Shown here: piece after piece, positions 1 to 5,339 of the stretch
Position numbering within the stretch: the first letter of the stretch is position 1
Layout: each line of letters opens with the position of its first letter
DNA from: DATHVI01 sp035461385
GTDB taxonomy: Bacteria; Actinomycetota; Thermoleophilia; Solirubrobacterales; 70-9
Assembly: GCA_035461385.1 (NCBI GenBank)
Contig: DATHVI010000149.1
Coordinates: forward strand, 1-5,676
DNA length: 5,676 nucleotides
Direction: 5' to 3'
The notes under the pieces: model-generated
What the model was told of the DNA's origin: nothing
Databases searched by the model: none
What the model saw: the letters and a program-made list of their open reading frames with translations, nothing else
Program-made: the position numbers and the translations under genes

Positions 1-797
1 GCAACCTGGCGGAGATCAGGCCCGGTGGGGGGCCGTTCCCTGGGGTGTCGCTGCTGGGGACGCTCGGTCCTGCCAATGGTGACCAAAGGACCCTCGACAA
101 CGGCATGGACCTCGAGTTCGGCGCGGACGGCGCGCTGTACACGCTCGAGTACGGCGACGGGTTCTTCAGGGAGAACCCCGACGCCCAGCTGGCCAGGATC
201 GACTACATCGGACCGGATGGCAACCACGCGCCGAGGGTGCAGGTGGCTGCCACGCCGACCTCCGGGCTGGCGCGGCTGACCGTGTCGTTCTCGAGCGCGG
301 GCACCACGGACCCCGACGGCGACTCGCTGTCGTACGAGTGGTACCTGGACAACAACGACGACGTCGACTCGACCGATCCGAACCCGACGTTCACCTACAA
401 GAAGGACGGGGTGTACCTGGCGACGCTCAAGGTGACCGACGAGCACGGGCGCTCGGCGTCGAACTACGTCGAGATCACCGTCGGCAACCAGCCGCCGGAG
501 GTCGATCTGACCACGACCCCGGCTCCTGGCCAGCCGTTCACGCATGGCCAGGCGGTGGAGTACAACGTCGACATCATCGACGAGGCCGCGGTCGACTGCA
601 ACCAGGTGCAGGTCTTCTACGTCGTCGGCCACGCCGACCATGGACACCCGATCAGCACCACCGCCGGATGCTCGGGGACGATCCAGACCACGGTGCCCGA
701 GGGGCACGAACCGGGCGAGATCACGGCGGTGTTCGTTGCCGAGTACACGGATCCGGGCGGGCTTACTGGGAGCGATCAGGTCGTCCTGAGACCCTAG
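1..797 (+). CDS. C-terminal part of a secreted glucose/sorbosone dehydrogenase-like protein with PKD domain (5' partial)
   Basis: The frame is open to the left edge (first whole codon at 3) and stops at TAG 795-797, so the true start is outside; the GTG at 45 is internal. The first ~80 residues carry the end of a beta-propeller of the glucose/sorbosone dehydrogenase type: NGMDLEFGADGALYTLEYG, then a stretch with NPDAQLARIDYI. A PKD domain follows at about nt 246-487, with the typical SSAGTTDPDGDSLSYEW and the closing GVYLATLKVTDEHGRSAS. The Asp-rich loop YLDNNDDVDSTDPNP suggests calcium binding. The last ~100 residues form a second beta-rich domain containing HADHGHP and two cysteines that could form a disulfide. 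Actinobacterial proteins of this layout are exported and thought to act on extracellular sugars, often with a quinone cofactor; the catalytic propeller is not in view, so activity cannot be judged. Unlike many relatives, no carbohydrate-binding module follows the last domain. The family call is from recalled similarity. Confidence 0.85.
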   Translation, partial: NLAEIRPGGGPFPGVSLLGTLGPANGDQRTLDNGMDLEFGADGALYTLEYGDGFFRENPDAQLARIDYIGPDGNHAPRVQVAATPTSGLARLTVSFSSAGTTDPDGDSLSYEWYLDNNDDVDSTDPNPTFTYKKDGVYLATLKVTDEHGRSASNYVEITVGNQPPEVDLTTTPAPGQPFTHGQAVEYNVDIIDEAAVDCNQVQVFYVVGHADHGHPISTTAGCSGTIQTTVPEGHEPGEITAVFVAEYTDPGGLTGSDQVVLRP

Positions 798-830
798 CCT
801 CCGGCCGCGCCGGCGCATCCGCCTTGTCAG

Positions 831-863
831 CCCCGGGTCGGCCCAAGCTCGGCCGGCCCGGGG
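831..863 (+). terminator. GC-rich hairpin downstream of the PKD gene, probable terminator
   Basis: A 13-bp stem (arms 831-843 and 851-863) with a single T-G wobble (838/856) encloses a 7-nt loop, CAAGCTC. It begins 34 nt after the upstream stop codon. No T-run follows, so it is not a textbook intrinsic terminator; U-less hairpins are common after genes in high-GC actinobacteria and may terminate with Rho or protect the mRNA 3' end. It sits between two same-strand genes and would separate their transcripts. Confidence 0.6.
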
Positions 864-879
864 CGGCGGTGGCGAGGGC

Positions 880-885
880 TACGAT
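880..885 (+). promoter_or_regulatory. Possible -10 element (TACGAT) for the small lipoprotein gene
   Basis: TACGAT fits the actinobacterial TANNNT -10 pattern. Transcription would start about 7 nt downstream, near 892-893, only a few bases before the GTG codons at 893 and 898, giving a leaderless or nearly leaderless mRNA. This agrees with the lack of a clear Shine-Dalgarno. No convincing -35 hexamer is seen at the expected spacing, where the right arm of the 831-863 hairpin lies. Confidence 0.35.
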
Positions 886-897
886 CGGTCAGGTGCG

Positions 898-1378
898 GTG
901 CCTCGGCACCTAGTCTCGCTCTCCTCCTGCTCGCAATCTCCGCTTGCGGATCGGATGACGACCAGGCGACACCGGCTGCCCGCCTCGGTCCGGCGACGAC
1001 CTACCTCGAGGCGCTCGAGGACGCGCCCAGCGAGGTCCCCTGGAAGGGGCGACCGCGATCAGCGACTGCCTCGTTCCGGGTCAGGAGGGCGGCCCACCGG
1101 CGATGGTCGGGACCTCGATGACCGCGGTGGCGACGCGACTGAACCGCCGCGTCCGACTCGCCTTCGACCGCGACGACGCCGTCCGGCTCGGCTACCTCGT
1201 CGGGGCGGTCGAGGCCGGGGCCGCGGATACGGGTGGCATCCACGAGGACCTCGTCCTCCGGCTCAATTCCGCCGCTGGGTTCGCCGGCGACGGCGGGTCC
1301 CTCGGGGCGCGGTTCGAGCGCGGGTTCGGCGAGGGCCATGCGGCCGGGCGGGAGCGCGGCTTAGCGACCAGCCACTAA
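898..1378 (+). pseudogene. Small lipoprotein gene, reading frame interrupted twice (pseudogene or sequence error)
   Basis: No single frame encodes the whole protein. GTG 898 opens with MPRHLVSL; the frame starting near 918-921 continues LLLLAISACGSDDD, a hydrophobic segment ending in a good lipobox (I-S-A-C, cysteine codon 945-947) and then an acidic linker; that frame has no start codon of its own. Near 1037-1046 coding character moves to a third frame (EGATAISDCLVPGQEGG) which runs through VGTSMTAVATRLN and GYLVGAVEAGAADTGGIHED to TAA 1376-1378. Adding one base at about 918-921 and one in the C-run at 1037-1040 gives a continuous product of about 160 residues: signal peptide, lipobox, then a helical domain with paired cysteine-free repeats. 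If no repair is allowed, only an 91-residue ORF from ATG 1103 remains. The helical part resembles uncharacterised lipoproteins of Thermoleophilia as I recall them; function unknown. An alternative start, GTG 893, reads only MRCLGT before a stop. Confidence 0.6.
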
Positions 1379-1381
1379 CCT
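1376..1381 (+). promoter_or_regulatory. Possible -10 element (TAACCT) for leaderless fumC
   Basis: TAACCT matches TANNNT and ends 8 nt before the fumC GTG at 1390, the spacing expected if transcription starts at or next to the start codon. It overlaps the TAA stop of the preceding lipoprotein gene. No Shine-Dalgarno lies upstream of 1390, which supports leaderless initiation or coupling to the upstream gene. No clear -35 is visible. Confidence 0.35.
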
Positions 1382-1389
1382 GCCGCACG

Positions 1390-2712
1390 GTGACGACGAG
1401 CGATCAGGGCCTCTGGGGCGGCGAGACCGCGAAGGCGATCGACAACTTCCCCGTCTCCGGCCAGCCGGTGCCGGCCCCGGTGATCCGCTGGCTCGGGCGG
1501 TTGAAGGCGGCGGCGGCCCGGGTCAACGCCGAGCTCGACCTGCTCGACTCCGACCTCGCCGAGCGGATCGCAGCGGCCGGGGACGCGGTCGCCGCCGGCG
1601 ATCACGACGACCAGTTCCCCGTCGACGTCTTCCAGACCGGCTCGGGGACGTCGTCGAACATGAACGCGAACGAGGTGATCGCGAACCTCGCCGGCGACGG
1701 CGCCCATCCGAACGATCACGTCAACATGGGCCAGTCGTCGAACGACGTCTTCCCATCGGCGGTCCACCTCGCGGCCCTCGGAGAGGTCAGCGAGGACCTG
1801 CTGCCGGCGCTCGACGCCCTGGCGGCCGCGCTCGGGGCGAAGGCGGACGAGCTCTCCGGGCACGTGAAGGCCGGGCGGACGCACCTGATGGACGCCGTCC
1901 CGGTCACCCTCGGCCAGGAGTTCGCCGGCTTCGCCGCCCAGGTCCGGCTCGGCGCCGACCGCGTCCGCGGGACCCTCGGCCGCGTCGGCCAGATCCCGCT
2001 CGGCGGCACCGCGACCGGCACCGGCTTGAACACGCATCGCGAGTTCGCCGACCGGGTGCGGGCGAAGCTGTCGGAGGCGACCGGGCTCGAGATCCACCCG
2101 CCGGCCGACCGGTTCGAGGCGCAGGGCAACCGCGACGCTCTGGTCGAGCTCTCCGGGGCGCTCAAGGTCGTCGCCGTGTCGCTGATCAAGATCGCCAACG
2201 ACCTCGCGCTGATGGGGTCGGGGCCGCGCACGGGACTGGCCGAGATCCGGCTGCCGGAGCTGCAGAAGGGCTCGTCGATCATGCCCGGCAAGGTCAATCC
2301 GGTGATCCCCGAGGTGGTGATCCAGGTCGGCGACCAGGTGATCGGCAACGACGCCGCGATCACGGTCGCCGGCAGCCAGGGGCAGTTCGAGCTCAACGTC
2401 CGCGTCCCGCTGATCGCCCGCAACCTGCTCGACTCGATCAAGCTGCTCGCCTCGGCGTCGCGGCTCCTCGACGCGAGGTGCGTCAGCGGGATCGAGCCGA
2501 GCGAGGAGATGCTCGAGCGGCACGCCGAGGCGACGCTCGCGACCGCGACCGCGCTCAACCCGCACATCGGCTACGACCGCGCGAGCGAGATCGTCAGGGA
2601 GGCGGCGGCTTCGGGGCGGCCGCTGCGGGAGGTCGCTCGCGAGCAGGGGGTCTCGGAGGAGATCCTCGACGAGGCGCTCGACCACCGGCGCCTCGCGCGC
2701 CCTCACGACTGA
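1390..2712 (+). CDS. fumC: Class II fumarate hydratase (fumarase C)
   Basis: Catalyses reversible hydration of fumarate to L-malate in the TCA cycle; cytosolic, oxygen-stable, iron-independent homotetramer. With GTG 1390 as start the product is 440 residues, compared with 467 in E. coli and about 474 in M. tuberculosis. Signatures in order: GSGTSSNMNANEV (84-96), HPNDHVN (106-112), GRTHLMDAVPVTLGQEF with His165, and GSSIMPGKVNPVIPE (294-308). Ser295, Lys301, Asn303 and Glu308 match E. coli Ser318, Lys324, Asn326 and Glu331, and His165 matches His188, all with a constant offset of 23. Aspartase normally has MPAKVNP rather than MPGKVNP, so fumarase is preferred. The start was chosen because TTSDQGLWGGETAKAIDNFP aligns with the beginning of the family; the open frame continues upstream to 898 but that 164-residue extension is Arg-rich and antisense in character, overlapping the lipoprotein gene. 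It lacks the short N-terminal segment before LWG and has a shortened loop before HPND. Confidence 0.95.
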   Translation: MTTSDQGLWGGETAKAIDNFPVSGQPVPAPVIRWLGRLKAAAARVNAELDLLDSDLAERIAAAGDAVAAGDHDDQFPVDVFQTGSGTSSNMNANEVIANLAGDGAHPNDHVNMGQSSNDVFPSAVHLAALGEVSEDLLPALDALAAALGAKADELSGHVKAGRTHLMDAVPVTLGQEFAGFAAQVRLGADRVRGTLGRVGQIPLGGTATGTGLNTHREFADRVRAKLSEATGLEIHPPADRFEAQGNRDALVELSGALKVVAVSLIKIANDLALMGSGPRTGLAEIRLPELQKGSSIMPGKVNPVIPEVVIQVGDQVIGNDAAITVAGSQGQFELNVRVPLIARNLLDSIKLLASASRLLDARCVSGIEPSEEMLERHAEATLATATALNPHIGYDRASEIVREAAASGRPLREVAREQGVSEEILDEALDHRRLARPHD

Positions 2713-4231
2713 GCCGCCGCCGGAGCCTGATCGTCGACCCGATCGACCCGAGCGCCGCGAGCGCGACGGCGGCGACGGCCAGCCACCCGACCCAGTCGCC
2801 GAGCCGGGTGTACGGGGACGGTGAGGCGGCCGGCGCCACGTCGGCGACGATGGCGGTCCGGTCGCGGTCGGGCCCGGCATCGGCGAGCACGGTCCCGTCG
2901 GCGGCGTAGATCGCCGAGCCGAAGCGCCAGTCCGCCCGCACCACCGGAGCGCCCGCGGCGCGCGCGGACAGCCGTCCATAGGCTGCGGCCGGAACGGCGC
3001 TCTGGCGCCAGTCGTGGGTGACCGACGCGAGCAGCTCGGCGCCGGCGTCCGTGAGCGCGGCGCCGTTGCGCGCGTCTTGGGTGTCGGTACCGAGCAGCGC
3101 CCCGACCTCGACGATTCCGGCGTCGATCGGGCCGATCTCCCCGGCGGCCCGCCGCTCGCCGATGAACCAGTGCGGCCGGTGCTTCGGGGTCGACTCGGTG
3201 AGCGCCGCCCCTCCGGGCCCGGGTACCACCGCGAGGACCTCGCCCTCACTGAGCGGGCTCGGGCGGAAGAACGGTACGACGATCGGCACGCCGACCTCGA
3301 GCGCCAGGTCCCGGAGCGCATCACCCGCCTCGCTCTCGGAGCGGGGATCGACGTACATCGACGCCTCCGGCCAGACGACGAGCTCGGCGCCGGACGCGCG
3401 TGCATCACGCGTCAGCTCCCCGAGGTCCGCGATCAGGTCGAGCGCGGCGAGGTCGAACGTGCCGCGCCGGAAGTACCGCAGCTCGGGCCGCTCGCGCTCG
3501 GCCGTGTCGTAGCCGGGCTGGATCGCGGCGACCCGGACCGCGGGCCGGTCGGCGGCGCCGCGCTCGACCGCGGCGGCGGCGAGGACGAGCGCGACGACGC
3601 CGAGCACCGGGCCGAGCGCGGGCGCGATCCGCCGGCGGACGATCGCCACGGCGAGGCCGTAGTTGACGGCGACGATCGCGATCGTCACCAGCCACGGGCC
3701 GGCGAGCCCCGCAAGCGCGCCGGCGGGCTGCCCCGCCTGGGAGAGGAAGAGCGGGCCCCAGAGCGCTCCGGGATCGAGGTTCGCGCGGGCGAAGTCGAGC
3801 GCCGTCCAGGCGAGGGCTGGAACGGCGACGAGGGCGAGCGTCGCCGGGGCTCCCGAGAGCCGCGACGCTCCCCAGGGCTCGCCGAAGCGGGCGAGGTAGA
3901 GCAGCGCGCCGGCGAGCGGGACGGCGACGAGGGCGATCACGATCAGCGGCGAGTCGGCGACCAGGACGGGGACGACCGGGTCCCCCCACTGGCCCTCGGC
4001 GACCCCGAACGGGAACGCCGGGACGAGCAGCAGCTCGAGGTAGACGGCGACCGCGAGCGGCACCGCGACCCGGGCCGTGCGGGTCCCCGGCGCGGCGATC
4101 ACCGCAGCGGCGACCGGGACGATCGCGATCCAGGCGAGCCAGCCGGCGCCGACCGCCGGTGAGGAGAGCCACAGCAGCACCGCGCTCGCGAGCGCCGCCG
4201 TCACCGTGAGCCTGAGCGAGGTTGCCATCAT
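2594..4231 (-). CDS. Apolipoprotein N-acyltransferase (Lnt) family protein lacking the catalytic cysteine
   Basis: Lnt transfers an acyl chain from phospholipid to the N-terminal cysteine of lipoproteins at the membrane. Residues 1-225 hold about six or seven hydrophobic helices with family landmarks: WLAWIAIVPVAAA (31-43) and FARANLDPGALWGPLFLSQ (147-165). A carbon-nitrogen hydrolase domain follows from VRVAAIQPG (232-240). Glu289 (VWPEAS), Lys350 (PKHRPHWFIGE) and Glu359 correspond to E. coli Glu267, Lys335 and Glu343, but the Cys387 position (usually ICYE) reads VGALLGTDTQ, with Gly381; the usual TNDAWFG is THDWRQS. The end shows the typical SPYTRLGDWVGWL followed by a last helix (473-500). 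Thus an Lnt-fold protein, perhaps not an active enzyme. Start: tandem ATGs at 4231 and 4228; an open extension to 4381 is antisense to msrA and rejected. The last ~40 residues (Arg/Pro/Ala-rich) are antisense to fumC, overlapping it by 119 nt; one added base near 2715-2725 would end the protein at 2703 instead. Confidence 0.85.
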   Translation of the reverse strand: MMATSLRLTVTAALASAVLLWLSSPAVGAGWLAWIAIVPVAAAVIAAPGTRTARVAVPLAVAVYLELLLVPAFPFGVAEGQWGDPVVPVLVADSPLIVIALVAVPLAGALLYLARFGEPWGASRLSGAPATLALVAVPALAWTALDFARANLDPGALWGPLFLSQAGQPAGALAGLAGPWLVTIAIVAVNYGLAVAIVRRRIAPALGPVLGVVALVLAAAAVERGAADRPAVRVAAIQPGYDTAERERPELRYFRRGTFDLAALDLIADLGELTRDARASGAELVVWPEASMYVDPRSESEAGDALRDLALEVGVPIVVPFFRPSPLSEGEVLAVVPGPGGAALTESTPKHRPHWFIGERRAAGEIGPIDAGIVEVGALLGTDTQDARNGAALTDAGAELLASVTHDWRQSAVPAAAYGRLSARAAGAPVVRADWRFGSAIYAADGTVLADAGPDRDRTAIVADVAPAASPSPYTRLGDWVGWLAVAAVALAALGSIGSTIRLRRRLSREGARGAGGRAPRRGSPPRPPARERPPAAAAPKPPPP

Positions 4232-4234
4232 GAA

Positions 4235-4240
4235 TACGTA
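4235..4240. promoter_or_regulatory. Palindromic TACGTA in the lnt-msrA divergent region, possible shared -10
   Basis: The 58-bp gap between the divergent genes is visibly less GC-rich than its surroundings and contains the self-complementary TACGTA. On the plus strand it lies 49 nt before the msrA GTG and would give a leader containing the Shine-Dalgarno. On the minus strand it sits 3 nt from the first lnt ATG and 6 nt from the second, fitting a leaderless start at ATG 4228. The last base departs from the TANNNT pattern, and no -35 was found on either side, so support is weak. Confidence 0.25.
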
Positions 4241-4277
4241 ACCAAGCGTCGCAAGTTCCCATCCCCCAGTTCCCGAC

Positions 4278-4284
4278 GAGGAGG
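4278..4284 (+). promoter_or_regulatory. Ribosome binding site of msrA (GAGGAGG)
   Basis: GAGGAGG lies 5 nt before GTG 4290. It is the strongest Shine-Dalgarno in the window and fixes the msrA start; the other plus-strand genes here lack one. Confidence 0.85.
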
Positions 4285-4289
4285 CGAGC

Positions 4290-4784
4290 GTGAGTCCCAA
4301 CACCGAGAAGGCGACCTTCGGCGCCGGCTGCTTCTGGCAGGTCGAGGATGAGTTTCGCGCCCTCGACGGCGTCGTCGACACGGCGGTCGGCTACGAGGGG
4401 GGGCACGTCGACAATCCGACCTACGAGCAGGTCTGTAGTGGCCAGACCGGTCATACCGAGGTCTGCGAGGTGACCTTCGACCCCGATCGGGTGAGCTTCG
4501 AGGAGCTGATGGCGAAGTACCTCGAGATTCACGACCCGACCCAGCTCAACCGGCAGGGGCCTGACGTCGGCTACCAATACCGGTCGGTGGTCTTCGCCCA
4601 CTCCGACGAGCAGGCCGAGGGCGCGCGCCGGGCGATCGAGGCGGCGCAGGAGCGCCACTCGAAGCCGATCGTGACCACGATCGAGCCGGCGGCGCCGTTC
4701 TGGCGGGCCGAGGAGTACCACCAGTGCTATCTCGCCAAGCGCGGCCACGGGGCCGGGATCCTGGGCTCGCTGCTCGGGCGCTGA
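4290..4784 (+). CDS. msrA: Peptide methionine (S)-sulfoxide reductase MsrA
   Basis: Reduces the S epimer of methionine sulfoxide in proteins and free methionine back to methionine, using thioredoxin as the usual reductant; cytosolic oxidative-damage repair. The 164-residue product starts at GTG 4290 behind a strong ribosome site. Landmarks: GAGCFWQVEDEF with catalytic Cys14, GYEGG (34-38), VCSGQTGHTEVCEVTFDP with the acid residue Glu57, HDPTQLNRQGPDVGYQYRS (81-99) and EEYHQCYLAKRG (141-152). It is a short, single-domain MsrA without a fused MsrB and without the extended C-terminus that carries resolving cysteines in E. coli or bovine MsrA. Other cysteines are Cys49, Cys59 and Cys146; Cys146, in the normally Cys-free YHQxYL motif, could act as resolving cysteine (inference). 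A run of seven G at 4397-4403 leaves the frame intact. The stop TGA overlaps the next gene by 4 nt, suggesting a two-gene operon. Confidence 0.95.
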   Translation: MSPNTEKATFGAGCFWQVEDEFRALDGVVDTAVGYEGGHVDNPTYEQVCSGQTGHTEVCEVTFDPDRVSFEELMAKYLEIHDPTQLNRQGPDVGYQYRSVVFAHSDEQAEGARRAIEAAQERHSKPIVTTIEPAAPFWRAEEYHQCYLAKRGHGAGILGSLLGR

Positions 4785-5269
4785 GCCGGCGGCCGGCGGC
4801 GCTGCTCACGGCAACCGCGCTGGTCGTTGTCGCGGCCGGTTGCGGCGGGGGCGACGGCGGCGGCTCCGGCTCGGGCGGCGGCTACGACGGTGGCTCCGGG
4901 ACCCCACCCCGGAGCGGAGACGATCCAACCCGGCTGACGGTGACGGTGTACCCGGAGGGACGCGGTGCCGGCGGCGCGCAGACCGCGAAGATGAGCTGCG
5001 GCGCCGGCGAGCCGTCCGACGCCGAGGCGTGCGAGGCCATCGACGCCCTCCCCGACGACGCCGTCGACCCGGTCCCGCCCGGCGTCGCCTGCACGGAGAT
5101 CTACGGCGGCCCAGACGTCGTCGAGCTCCGCGGCGCCCTCCGCGGGACCGGGGTCGACACCGTGCTCACCCGCGAGAACGGCTGCGAGATCGACCGCTTC
5201 GACGCCTTCACCGACCTCCTCCGCGCACTCTTCCCCCGCTACGAGCCCGGCGCCCCCCTGGCGCCCTGA
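4781..5269 (+). CDS. Predicted lipoprotein with subtilisin-inhibitor (SSI)-like domain
   Basis: The N-terminus reads SRRPAALLTATALVVVAAGC: positive residues, a hydrophobic core and a lipobox A-A-G-C with Cys21 when counted from CTG 4781. A Gly/Ser/Asp linker (22-47) leads to a domain resembling Streptomyces subtilisin inhibitor: RLTVTVYPEGRG, then cysteines in MSC, EAC, VACTEIYGGPD and NGCEIDRFDAF. Four cysteines after the lipobox, in the order expected for the two SSI disulfides, support the call. SSI proteins block extracellular serine proteases through a reactive loop between the third and fourth cysteine regions; the loop here is not identifiable, so inhibition is inferred only from the fold. 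Start: no ATG, GTG or TTG exists at the right place; CTG 4781 overlaps the msrA stop as CTGA and gives an ordinary signal peptide, whereas GTG 4724 adds 19 residues antisense-like in composition and overlaps msrA by 61 nt. Translation probably depends on coupling to msrA, as no Shine-Dalgarno is seen. Confidence 0.75.
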   Translation: MSRRPAALLTATALVVVAAGCGGGDGGGSGSGGGYDGGSGTPPRSGDDPTRLTVTVYPEGRGAGGAQTAKMSCGAGEPSDAEACEAIDALPDDAVDPVPPGVACTEIYGGPDVVELRGALRGTGVDTVLTRENGCEIDRFDAFTDLLRALFPRYEPGAPLAP

Positions 5270-5339
5270 CCGCGATCGGCGTCGACCCAGCGCCCTGCTT
5301 CGGTGCTGAGGCGCCGTCCTTGCCGGGTCGCCGAGCGCA

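Noticed and set aside
898..1389. A 164-residue N-terminal extension of fumarase from GTG 898
   Set aside because: The extension is Arg/Pro-rich with poor codon-position bias, has no counterpart in fumarases, and overlaps the lipoprotein frames; the conserved protein begins at GTG 1390.
1716..2567. A 283-residue minus-strand open frame inside fumC
   Set aside because: Ser/Arg/Ala-rich mirror of conserved fumC codons, with no motif of its own.
1375..3408. A 677-residue minus-strand open frame
   Set aside because: It is antisense to fumC and out of frame with the Lnt homologue; extreme Arg content and no recognisable motif mark it as a GC-rich shadow.
3014..4162. A 382-residue plus-strand open frame opposite the Lnt homologue
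   Set aside because: Composition is almost only Arg, Asp, Gly and Glu, as expected for the antisense of Ala/Val/Leu-rich membrane segments; the opposite strand carries clear family motifs.
4232..4381. N-terminal extension of the Lnt homologue to a start at 4381
   Set aside because: It would be antisense to the msrA start, crosses the intergenic region, and precedes the natural first membrane helix; ATG 4231/4228 fits better.
5278..5332. Possible bidirectional terminator between the two convergent 3' ends
   Set aside because: Only interrupted repeats were found (cgaccc 5283-5288 with gggtcg 5325-5330; gcgcc 5290-5294 with ggcgc 5310-5314), with a large loop and no T-tract; too weak to annotate.
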